Assembly (NCBI GenBank): GCA_947176615.1
Contig: CAMWRO010000021.1
Coordinates: 1 to 20,714, forward strand
Direction of reading: 5' to 3'
Origin: an uncultured Porphyromonadaceae bacterium
GTDB taxonomy: Bacteria; Bacteroidota; Bacteroidia; Bacteroidales; Muribaculaceae
Length of the DNA: 20,714 bases
Shown in pieces: positions 1 to 6,624 of this stretch; positions within the stretch are counted from its first letter, which is position 1; every line of letters starts with the position of its first letter. Made by a program: the position numbers and the translations under genes. The notes under the pieces were generated by a model, which ran no database searches, was not told the DNA's origin, and saw only the letters and a program-made list of their open reading frames with translations.

Positions 1-583
1 CGTTGCGGACCCTCGCGACGAGGTCTGCGGCACTGCGGCTGTCGCGGTCGACGGTGTGGATATTGATTCCGCCCCCGATTTCGTCGTTGAGGTTGCGCAG
101 ACGTGCCTCATACTTGGAATCGCGCTCGACATAGACATCGCGGCCAACGAGACGGGTGACATCGTCGATGCGTTCATGACTGTCTCGGGAGGCGCGAGGT
201 TGCACAAGCACTTGCGTGGTTATATTTTCGGGTCCGCAGGGAATGACATGTTCCCGGTATTCGGCGGTGACCGGTACTTCGTAGGCGATAAGGTCGACAA
301 GTCCCGAGTCGAGCATTTCGACAGCTGCCGAGAGGCTCGGGGCCACTTGCAGGTCAAGAGTCATGGAACGGTCAGCAGCCAGTCGCGACACAAGCTCGTA
401 GTCATATCCCATGCGGGTCTCGCGGTAGATGAAATATGACTCGGGACTGTAGAGTGTAGCCACCCGCAGAGTGTCGGGGAGTTGGCGGATAGTGTCGGCG
501 TCAGAGTCAGACACGCGGTCGCTGTGGCCGCCGCATCCGGCCATCACTGCCATCAATATAGCCGCTATTGCTAACTTTCTCAT
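1..583 (-). CDS. MltF-like lipoprotein, periplasmic substrate-binding domain (partial, C-terminus outside window)
   Basis: This gene starts at 583 and runs off the left edge, so only about 194 residues are visible. The N-terminus is a lipoprotein signal: MRKLAIAAILMAVMAGCGG, with lipobox MAGC and the lipidated Cys at residue 17. After a short Ser/Asp-rich linker, residues from about 38 (DTLRVATLYSPESYFIY) look like an SBP_bac_3 domain, with a GYDYELVSRLA helix and a DLIAYEVPVT segment. A later stretch, YEARLRNLNDEIGG, resembles Bacteroidetes homologues of the membrane-bound lytic transglycosylase MltF. In that family an SLT catalytic domain follows; it would lie outside the window, so lytic activity is inferred. 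The protein probably acts at the outer membrane or periplasm in peptidoglycan turnover. It lies 84 bp downstream of purM, with a large hairpin between them. A solute-binding lipoprotein without an SLT domain is the alternative. Confidence 0.8.
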   Translation of the reverse strand, partial: MRKLAIAAILMAVMAGCGGHSDRVSDSDADTIRQLPDTLRVATLYSPESYFIYRETRMGYDYELVSRLAADRSMTLDLQVAPSLSAAVEMLDSGLVDLIAYEVPVTAEYREHVIPCGPENITTQVLVQPRASRDSHERIDDVTRLVGRDVYVERDSKYEARLRNLNDEIGGGINIHTVDRDSRSAADLVARVRN

Positions 584-600
584 TCCTTTACGGTTTAAGG

Positions 601-660
601 TTTGGGTTTAAGGTTTAGAAAAGTAACCCGAGGGCAGTCCATCTAAACCTTAAACCCAAA
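601..660. repeat. Perfect 19-bp inverted repeat after purM
   Basis: The arms are 601-619 (TTTGGGTTTAAGGTTTAGA) and 642-660, an exact reverse complement, with a 22-nt loop. The left arm continues outward as GGTTTAAGG (592-600), so it is a degenerate tandem of GGTTTAA-like 6-7 bp units. On the minus strand the hairpin begins 7 nt after the purM stop and ends 17 nt before the lipoprotein start. No U-tract follows, so it is not a textbook intrinsic terminator. I see no target-site duplication. Confidence 0.9.
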
Positions 661-667
661 CGACTTG

Positions 668-1834
668 TCAGTATACGAACTCGCCTGCTTCGCTCCGGAT
701 GGTCAGACGGTTAGACGGGGCATCCTCGACATGCCCGATGATGCGGGCATCGATGCCGAAACTGCGCGATGTCTCGATGACGCGCTCGGCGTCGGCGGGA
801 GCGACATAGATTTCCATGCGGTGTCCCATGTTGAACACCTTGTACATCTCGGCCCAGTCGGTGCCGCTTTCGCGGGCGATGAGACTGAACAGCGGGGGGA
901 TGGGGAAAAGGTTGTCCTTTACGACGTGCTTGTTCTCGACAAAGTGCATGACCTTGGTCTGTGCGCCGCCGGTACAGTGGACCATGCCGTGGATTGCGGG
1001 GCGCATGATGTCGAGCAGCCGCTTGATTACAGGTGCATAGGTGCGGGTGGGAGAGAGGACGAGCTGTCCGGCGTTGACGGGAGTGCCGTCGACCGCGTCG
1101 GTCAGATGCATCGAGCCGGAGTAGACAAGATCGTCAGGCACGGCGGCATCGAATGTTTCGGGATATTTCTCGGCGAGATATTTTGCAAACACGTCATGGC
1201 GGGCCGATGTCAGTCCGTTGCTGCCCATGCCGCCGTTATAGGAGTCTTCGTAGGTTGCCTGTCCGAAAGATGCGAGGCCTACGATTACGTCGCCACCCTT
1301 GATGTTGGCGTTGTCGATGACATCAGCGCGGCGCATGCGGCATGTGACGGTAGAGTCGACGATGATGGTGCGCACGAGGTCGCCCACGTCGGCTGTCTCG
1401 CCGCCGGTGGAGTAGATGCTGACACCCATCGAGCGCAGGCGTTCAAGCAGGTCTTCGGTGCCGTTGATGATAGCCGAGATGACTTCGCCGGGGATGAGGT
1501 GCTTGTTGCGGCCGATGGTCGACGAGACGAGGATGTTGTCGGTGGCACCGACACATAGCAGGTCGTCGATGTTCATGATGAGGGCATCCTGTGCGATGCC
1601 GCGCCACACGCTCAGGTCTCCGGTCTCGCGCCAATAGGCGTAGGCGAGCGATGATTTGGTTCCCGCGCCGTCGGCGTGCATGATGTTGCACCACTCGGGG
1701 TCGCCGCCGAGGATGTCGGGGATAATTTTGCAGAAAGCATGGGGGAAGATTCCCTTGTCAACATTTTTAATGGCGTTGTGGACATCCTCTTTCGAGGCCG
1801 AAACGCCGCGCAGATTGTAACGCTGGTCGGTCAT
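668..1834 (-). CDS. purM: Phosphoribosylformylglycinamidine cyclo-ligase (AIR synthetase), long Bacteroidetes type
   Basis: PurM closes FGAM to aminoimidazole ribonucleotide with ATP, the fifth step of de novo purine synthesis in the cytoplasm. The 388-aa product shows the PurM/AIR-synthase pattern: DGAGTKSSLA at residues 55-64, NIDDLLCVGA at 88-97, GGETADVGDL at 144-153, and a C-terminal GGAQTKV segment in the second domain. At 388 aa it is longer than the roughly 345-aa enterobacterial enzyme but matches my recollection of the Bacteroidetes form, which some databases label only as AIR synthase-related. The ATG at 1834 follows a TAnnTTTG promoter box by 26 nt. No other purine genes are in the window. 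Hairpin repeats flank it on both sides, so it is probably a single transcription unit or loosely coupled to the lipoprotein gene downstream. Confidence 0.88.
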   Translation of the reverse strand: MTDQRYNLRGVSASKEDVHNAIKNVDKGIFPHAFCKIIPDILGGDPEWCNIMHADGAGTKSSLAYAYWRETGDLSVWRGIAQDALIMNIDDLLCVGATDNILVSSTIGRNKHLIPGEVISAIINGTEDLLERLRSMGVSIYSTGGETADVGDLVRTIIVDSTVTCRMRRADVIDNANIKGGDVIVGLASFGQATYEDSYNGGMGSNGLTSARHDVFAKYLAEKYPETFDAAVPDDLVYSGSMHLTDAVDGTPVNAGQLVLSPTRTYAPVIKRLLDIMRPAIHGMVHCTGGAQTKVMHFVENKHVVKDNLFPIPPLFSLIARESGTDWAEMYKVFNMGHRMEIYVAPADAERVIETSRSFGIDARIIGHVEDAPSNRLTIRSEAGEFVY

Positions 1835-1860
1835 AAACAGTTGAATATGGTTTCAGATTG

Positions 1861-1868
1861 CAAAGGTA
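1861..1868 (-). promoter_or_regulatory. Bacteroidetes -7 promoter box (TACCTTTG) of purM
   Basis: On the minus strand TACCTTTG matches the Bacteroidetes sigma-ABfr consensus TAnnTTTG and ends 26 nt before the purM ATG. No good TTTG -33 box is visible at the usual 19-20 nt spacing; that stretch is taken up by the AT-rich inverted repeat. Confidence 0.6.
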
Positions 1869-1880
1869 GTAATTTTAATG

Positions 1881-1960
1881 CATAATTCATAATGCACAAT
1901 ACATAATCAGGCGGTCACTCACAGCTCAAGCCGGTTATACATTGTGCATTATGAATTATG
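1881..1960. repeat. Perfect 20-bp inverted repeat built of heptamers, after the GH43 gene
   Basis: The arms are 1881-1900 and 1941-1960, exact reverse complements, with a 40-nt loop. The left arm and its loop-side continuation read as four strict heptamers: CATAATT, CATAATG, CACAATA, CATAATC (1881-1908). The opposite arm read on the other strand gives CATAATT, CATAATG, CACAATG, then a diverged unit, so repeat similarity continues weakly into the loop. The hairpin lies 10 nt after the GH43 stop on the minus strand and just upstream of the purM promoter box. No U-tract follows. Confidence 0.9.
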
Positions 1961-1970
1961 TATCAAGAAA

Positions 1971-4046
1971 TCACTCTATCCATTGCATCACAGCTCCGTT
2001 GCGGCGGGCCGGGTCAGAGCCGGTGAAGTCCATCGAGTAAGGGCTGCCTGTTGTGGGGCTCTTGCCGATGTAGCGGTGGGTGCGGGTGGACATGAGCATA
2101 AACTCTCCGTCGAGATAGTCCTGCCACATGAATTCCTCGGCCTTGGATGGGTCAGTCGTGAGTCGCACGTCGCCGGGGAGCCCGAGTCCCGAGACGAAGA
2201 TGTAGCGTCCGTCGGCACACTGGAGGTTGACCTTGCCGTTGCCACGGTCGATTACTCGGAAACGTGTCTGCTCATTATCTTTGTCAGCCGATGTGTCGTG
2301 AACGAGTCCGTGGGAGGTGGCGTGCATCGGGAGTCCTGTTGCGAGGTTGACGATTCGGAATGTTTTTCCGAAGGGTATGTAGCCTGAACGGTCGGCTTTG
2401 GGTTCGTCGACGGTGAAATTGTCAAATTCGGCATATCCGCCGTTTCGTCCGAGCGTGTTGAACGCGAATAGCGACAAGCGCGCCCCTTGGAACGTGATGA
2501 GCTGGTAACTGAGAACCATGTCGTCGCCGAGGTCGGTGAAGACGGTACCGTCGGTAGAATAGGAATAGCGTCCCCGGTCATTGTCGAAGTCGCCGGTGAA
2601 CCGCAGCCACACGCGTCCGTTGTCAAGCGGCACATCGAGGTCGAGAGTGTCGTTGCCGAGCTGCTCAAAGCGGCGCAGAGTCAGCCGTCCGTCGTGCTTT
2701 ACCACTCCGGCCCACGAGCAGGGGACGTTGATGTTGCCGAGTCCTGCCACGTCGCCGTCTTTAAGCCGTGACGCATCAAGCTCGACGGTGGTGACCGAGA
2801 CGGGGCCGATGGCTCGCTGTGTCAAGGTGTTGCGCGCCCACATCAGTTGCTCGGCGGGCATTGTGCGCAGTCGCAGACGCCCTTGCTTGGTAAGGCTCCA
2901 CATGCGGTCATCGGGGTTGTGGTTCCACTGCCACACTCGCCCGAGCGCCGGGCCGTCAAAGTTGTCGTTGCGCTCGTAGGGGGCATGGGGCGTTTCGGTG
3001 TCTCGTGCGGCGGTCGAGGGTTTGAGCCATGTGCGGGGTGCGCGTCCCGGATTCCCTTCGAGTCCCACCATCGGCCATCCGTCTTTCCATGTCATCGGGG
3101 CGAGGGTGACGGTGCGTCCGAGCGAGTGGAAGTCCATCATCAGCAGTGCCCACCACTGGCCGTCGGGGGTGGCTACGATGCCACCTTGATGGATATTGGC
3201 ACAGGCTGTTTTGTCAGGGTCGGGCATGGCTACGCTGACAGGATGGCTGTCGGGCATTATGCGCCCGTCGATTTGTGTCATCGGGGCGGCGTGGTAGCCG
3301 AAGGTCTCGTCGGCGGTTATGACACGGGTCTCATATGGCCCCCAGATACTCTTTGAACGCGAGCACAGTGTACGGCCGTTGGGAAGATAATCGGTCGAGA
3401 TGAGGTAATACATCCCGTCAATCTTATACATGTGGTGTCCTTCCCCGACGGCGCTGCCCTCGGGAATGATGACACGCTCGGTTCCCTCGACGGGGCCGCT
3501 CATGTCAGGTTTCAGCTCGGTGCATTTGACCTCGCCGTATCCGTGGATGGCGTAGACCTTGCCGTCGTCGTCAAAGAGGACGCTGAGGTCATAGATGCGT
3601 CCCTCCATGTTGATGTGTTTCCACGGTCCCTCGATTTTGTCGGACACATAACACTGGAGACCCTTGCCGTTGATATTGCTGTAAAGATAAAACTTGCCGT
3701 CGTGATAGCGGATGCAGGGCGCCCATATCCCTTGGCCGTAGATTTCCTTGCCGTTGCGGAGCGAGAACGCATCGTCGTCAAAGTCGAAACGGTCAAAGCA
3801 GTAGGAGACATTTTCCCAGTTGACGAGGTCGCGGGAATGGAGGATGACGAGGCCCGGGACGCTGTGCATCGTTGTTCCGGCAAGATAGTAGTCGTCGCCA
3901 ACGCGGATAACGTCGGGGTCGGAAAACTCATCATACATCAGCGGGTTGGTATAGGTCCCGTTGCCATTGTCGGCAGTCCACGACACAGACTGTGCCGCTC
4001 CGGATGCGGCAACCAGCAGCGACAACGCCAGTAAACTCTTTCTCAT
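1971..4046 (-). CDS. Secreted glycoside hydrolase family 43 with C-terminal sandwich and extra C-terminal domain
   Basis: This is a 691-aa exported enzyme, probably acting on arabinose- or xylose-containing plant glycans (substrate inferred). Signal peptide: MRKSLLALSLLVAASGAAQ. Residues about 28-340 form the GH43 five-bladed propeller. Expected catalytic residues are Asp43 in SDPDVIRV (base), Asp153 in IYDLSVLFDDDG (pKa modulator) and Glu202 in VGEGHHMYK (acid). Residues about 360-550 resemble the GH43 C-terminal concanavalin-like domain (NDNFDG to GGYAEFDNFTV). Residues about 555-691 form a further domain, possibly a beta-trefoil. I chose the ATG at 4046 rather than an upstream in-frame start at 4145, because it begins the signal peptide and follows a promoter box at 4082-4089; the upstream start lies in the hairpin repeat. 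It follows the GH31 gene by 131 bp and is probably co-regulated with it. Confidence 0.9.
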   Translation of the reverse strand: MRKSLLALSLLVAASGAAQSVSWTADNGNGTYTNPLMYDEFSDPDVIRVGDDYYLAGTTMHSVPGLVILHSRDLVNWENVSYCFDRFDFDDDAFSLRNGKEIYGQGIWAPCIRYHDGKFYLYSNINGKGLQCYVSDKIEGPWKHINMEGRIYDLSVLFDDDGKVYAIHGYGEVKCTELKPDMSGPVEGTERVIIPEGSAVGEGHHMYKIDGMYYLISTDYLPNGRTLCSRSKSIWGPYETRVITADETFGYHAAPMTQIDGRIMPDSHPVSVAMPDPDKTACANIHQGGIVATPDGQWWALLMMDFHSLGRTVTLAPMTWKDGWPMVGLEGNPGRAPRTWLKPSTAARDTETPHAPYERNDNFDGPALGRVWQWNHNPDDRMWSLTKQGRLRLRTMPAEQLMWARNTLTQRAIGPVSVTTVELDASRLKDGDVAGLGNINVPCSWAGVVKHDGRLTLRRFEQLGNDTLDLDVPLDNGRVWLRFTGDFDNDRGRYSYSTDGTVFTDLGDDMVLSYQLITFQGARLSLFAFNTLGRNGGYAEFDNFTVDEPKADRSGYIPFGKTFRIVNLATGLPMHATSHGLVHDTSADKDNEQTRFRVIDRGNGKVNLQCADGRYIFVSGLGLPGDVRLTTDPSKAEEFMWQDYLDGEFMLMSTRTHRYIGKSPTTGSPYSMDFTGSDPARRNGAVMQWIE

Positions 4047-4081
4047 AGTGGTAATGAATGGTAATAGGTTCAACAGTCCTG

Positions 4082-4089
4082 CAAAGATA
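4082..4089 (-). promoter_or_regulatory. -7 promoter box (TATCTTTG) of the GH43 gene
   Basis: On the minus strand TATCTTTG fits TAnnTTTG exactly and ends 35 nt before the chosen GH43 ATG at 4046. The -33 region falls inside the inverted-repeat arm and shows no clear TTTG. The box argues for the 4046 start and against the in-frame extension to 4145, which would begin upstream of this promoter. Confidence 0.6.
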
Positions 4090-4096
4090 GTAAAAG

Positions 4097-4180
4097 TAAT
4101 TGATAATTGAGAACGTATAATAGAGATTTGCCGGCACACGCGCAAGCAAATCTCTATTATACGTTCTCAATTATCAATTA
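4097..4180. repeat. Perfect 35-bp inverted repeat starting at the GH31 stop codon
   Basis: The arms are 4097-4131 and 4146-4180, exact reverse complements over 35 bp, with a 14-nt loop (CGGCACACGCGCAA). The outermost base at 4180 is the first base of the GH31 TAA stop, so the hairpin starts exactly at the end of the coding sequence. From 4098 the left arm reads in heptamers: AATTGAT, AATTGAG, AACGTAT, AATAGAG. On the minus strand only a four-T run follows. The RNA hairpin would be very stable and separates the GH31 and GH43 cistrons. Confidence 0.93.
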
Positions 4181-6523
4181 AAACTGAATTTCAGCTTTCT
4201 TGCCTTTATAGCTGACAGTCTTTCCACCTTTCCACGGGGTGTCGCCTGCCGGGCGGTTCTTGTCGGCGAGTACGATGCGGAATTTGCGGTTTTTCAACAT
4301 TCCGGGGAAATTCCCGTCACGGTCAGCGATGGTCAGACGGCGCGCGGCGTTATCCCATGTGAATTTGATTGTCGAGAATGCACCGTTTTCGTAGTTGTAG
4401 TTGTCGCCCTCGTCTTCATAGAGGGTAAACTCGCCGTCGGCACCCGGATAGATGCGTATTTCAAGGTCGTTCCACGGTTTTTCGGTCGAATACTGCACTT
4501 CGGGTCCGAATGGCAGAATCGTTCCGGCGGGGATGTAGACGGGGAGAATGTCGGCTGTGACAGCACGGTTGACGGTTGTGCCTCCGTCATGGGTGGTATT
4601 GCTCCAGAAATCCCACCAAGTCTTTCCTTCGGGAAGATATACCTCCCACTTGTCGACACCCGGCTGAGTGACGGGTGAAACCATCATCGAGCGGCCAAAC
4701 AGATACTGGCCTCCGATTTCATAAACCTTGCTGTCAGATGCAAAATCCATCAGCAGCGGGCGCATGAACGTTCCGTCATTGGCCGAGACATCCCAAGAGG
4801 TGGAGTAGATGTAGGGGAGCAGGCGGTAACGCAGCTTTATCATCTTTTCCTGAGCGTCGAAACATTTGTCGCCCCGCTTGCCGAAGTTCCATATTTCGCG
4901 GGGTACCTCGGTGCCGTGGGAGCGCATCATGGGGCAGAATGTCCCGAATTGCATCCATCGTGTGTAAAGATCCTGATACTCGGGGTTCATGGCACCGCCT
5001 CCGGCATTCCACCTGCCTGCAAAGAAACCGCCGATGTCGCTGTTCCAGTTAGGGATGCCCATGAGGGTGAAGTTGAGCGCGGCGGGAATCTGCTTGCGCA
5101 GCATGTCCCATGTTGACTGCACGTCACCGCTCCATGTGTTGGAGCCGAGGCGCTGCTGCCCGATAAATCCTGAACGGGTCAGAATGACAACGCGCTTGTC
5201 GCGGGAAGTGGCCTTCTGGTTGGATGCGATGCCGGTATTGTGCATGAGCGAGTATGTGTTTTTGGTGCTGCGGTATGAGCCGCGGGCGGTGGGGAGGTCA
5301 TAGTCGCTGTCACGGCGGTTGATGTGGTCGGGTTCGGTAGAATCGAGCCACCATCCGTCGTTGCCGATATAGCTGAAAATGCCGTTGTTGAGATACTTCC
5401 AATAGATGTCGCGGGCTTCGGCATTGAACACGTCATAGGGGCGCGCTCCACTTTCGGGAGGCCATGTGTCGAAGTTGATTATCATACCCTTTGAGTCAAG
5501 TTCCTTGCGCTGCTCGGTCTTGGGGCCGAATCCGGGCCATGCAACAATCATGAGTTTGCCGTTGAGAGCATGTATTTCGTCGGCCCACTTGCGCGGTTCC
5601 GGGTAGCGGACCGGGTCAAACGAATGACTGTTCCACAGGCTGTCAGTGCCGTTGAACTCGGGCCAGTAGCGCCAGTCCTGAATCACACAGTCGATGGGCA
5701 CACGCAGGTCGCGGTACTTCTTCAATATCCCGAGGTGTTCCTCCTGAGTCGTGTAGCGTTCCTTGCTTTGGAAAAAGCCGTAGGCCCAGAGCGGGAGCAT
5801 CGGTGCGTGGCCTGTCAGGTCGCGCATTCCGGCGATAATACCGTCGGCTGTGCCCCCATATACAAAGTAGTAATCCGACTCGTGGCCTATTCCTTCAAAG
5901 GCAAGTTCCTGTCGGCAGTCGGTGAAGTCGCTGATAGAATAGTTGTCCCAATACACGGCATATCCCTTGGAGGGTGACATGAAATAGGGCGAGTAGGTGA
6001 ACATGTTCTCGTTCTGCATGTGGTGGGTCGAGCCTCGGCGGCTGAATTTGCCGTCCATGACCTGACCGACTCCGTAGATTGGCTCCTCGGGGTCGAGAAG
6101 GAAGGTTTCGCGCACTTTGTAGGAAGGTGTGCCGGCATCATTGATGTCTACAAACGACGTTCCGTAGTCTTTCCCCTTGAGCAAATGGCGGCCGTCGGCA
6201 GTGAAGAAGTCGATGGCTCCGGTCGAGGGGTTGACCTTGACTGTCAGCATGTCGCTCGACATGGTTTTCAGTGGGCCTTCGCTCCCTTTGGTCACGGTGA
6301 CATTTTCGGGAGTCTTGATCACGACGAGGCTCTCGGGGCCGCGACGGCTGTCGGTCGGAATCTTGTGTACCCTCACTGTCGATGGCGTGTAGAACTCAAC
6401 GGCTACATCAAGGCCGTTGCTTCGGAATTCTAATCCCGATGGGTTGGCTGCCGTGGATGACAACGAAGTCAGAGTCATCGTGGCAAGCAATGTGAACGAA
6501 ATGTTTTTGATACTATGTTTCAT
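4178..6523 (-). CDS. Exported glycoside hydrolase family 31 (alpha-xylosidase or alpha-glucosidase type)
   Basis: This 781-aa enzyme removes alpha-linked xylose or glucose from oligosaccharides by a retaining mechanism. The signal peptide is MKHSIKNISFTLLATMTLTSLSSTA with no lipobox, so the enzyme is probably periplasmic. An N-terminal beta domain (about 30-235) precedes the TIM barrel (about 240-570). The barrel carries DWRYWPEF (283-290), the nucleophile Asp394 in GWWLDSTEPD, and the acid/base Asp467 in SNTWSGDVQSTW. The C-terminus has GH31 beta domains and a DUF5110-like segment (IRIYPGADGEFTLYEDEGDN). The WWLDxTEP form occurs in alpha-xylosidase-type GH31 members, but substrate cannot be fixed from sequence alone. 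It is the first gene downstream of the AraC-type regulator. A repeated operator-like motif and a TATCTTTG box precede it, so inducible control is likely. Confidence 0.93.
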   Translation of the reverse strand: MKHSIKNISFTLLATMTLTSLSSTAANPSGLEFRSNGLDVAVEFYTPSTVRVHKIPTDSRRGPESLVVIKTPENVTVTKGSEGPLKTMSSDMLTVKVNPSTGAIDFFTADGRHLLKGKDYGTSFVDINDAGTPSYKVRETFLLDPEEPIYGVGQVMDGKFSRRGSTHHMQNENMFTYSPYFMSPSKGYAVYWDNYSISDFTDCRQELAFEGIGHESDYYFVYGGTADGIIAGMRDLTGHAPMLPLWAYGFFQSKERYTTQEEHLGILKKYRDLRVPIDCVIQDWRYWPEFNGTDSLWNSHSFDPVRYPEPRKWADEIHALNGKLMIVAWPGFGPKTEQRKELDSKGMIINFDTWPPESGARPYDVFNAEARDIYWKYLNNGIFSYIGNDGWWLDSTEPDHINRRDSDYDLPTARGSYRSTKNTYSLMHNTGIASNQKATSRDKRVVILTRSGFIGQQRLGSNTWSGDVQSTWDMLRKQIPAALNFTLMGIPNWNSDIGGFFAGRWNAGGGAMNPEYQDLYTRWMQFGTFCPMMRSHGTEVPREIWNFGKRGDKCFDAQEKMIKLRYRLLPYIYSTSWDVSANDGTFMRPLLMDFASDSKVYEIGGQYLFGRSMMVSPVTQPGVDKWEVYLPEGKTWWDFWSNTTHDGGTTVNRAVTADILPVYIPAGTILPFGPEVQYSTEKPWNDLEIRIYPGADGEFTLYEDEGDNYNYENGAFSTIKFTWDNAARRLTIADRDGNFPGMLKNRKFRIVLADKNRPAGDTPWKGGKTVSYKGKKAEIQF

Positions 6524-6550
6524 GGTTCAAATTGTATTGATACTGTACTG

Positions 6551-6558
6551 CAAAGATA
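6551..6558 (-). promoter_or_regulatory. -7 promoter box (TATCTTTG) of the GH31 gene
   Basis: On the minus strand TATCTTTG matches TAnnTTTG and ends 27 nt before the GH31 ATG at 6523. The position expected for the -33 TTTG box carries no good match, as in activator-dependent promoters. The direct repeats at 6585-6618 lie immediately upstream. Confidence 0.65.
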
Positions 6559-6584
6559 TTGCAAAAACACAGCAGGATAACAAT

Positions 6585-6618
6585 ACTGATGTTGAAACCG
6601 ATAGCACTGATGTTGAAA
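6585..6618 (-). promoter_or_regulatory. Candidate operator: 13-bp direct repeats with a 21-bp period
   Basis: TTTCAACATCAGT (minus strand) occurs exactly twice, at 6606-6618 and 6585-6597, with start-to-start spacing of 21 bp, two helical turns. The pair lies between the regulator stop (6625) and the GH31 promoter box (6551-6558). The inner copy ends roughly 40 bp upstream of the predicted transcription start. AraC-family activators classically bind direct half-sites at 21-bp spacing next to the promoter. The obvious candidate binder is the AraC-domain protein encoded next door. I saw no second copy upstream of the GH43 gene. Confidence 0.6.
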
Positions 6619-6624
6619 AATGCG

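Noticed and set aside
56..439. 127-aa plus-strand reading frame
   Set aside because: It is antisense to the MltF-like lipoprotein gene, whose lipobox and binding domain are convincing.
665..1558. 297-aa plus-strand reading frame
   Set aside because: It lies entirely antisense to purM, which has clear family motifs; the composition is a shadow of the purM codons.
3432..4034. 200-aa plus-strand reading frame
   Set aside because: It is antisense to the GH43 catalytic domain and signal peptide, with no family signature.
4047..4145. N-terminal extension of the GH43 protein to 4145
   Set aside because: The extension runs through the hairpin repeat and upstream of the promoter box; the ATG at 4046 begins a standard signal peptide.
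601..4180. Inverted repeats as MITEs or IS remnants
   Set aside because: No target-site duplications flank them, the three sequences are unrelated, and no transposase fragment is present.
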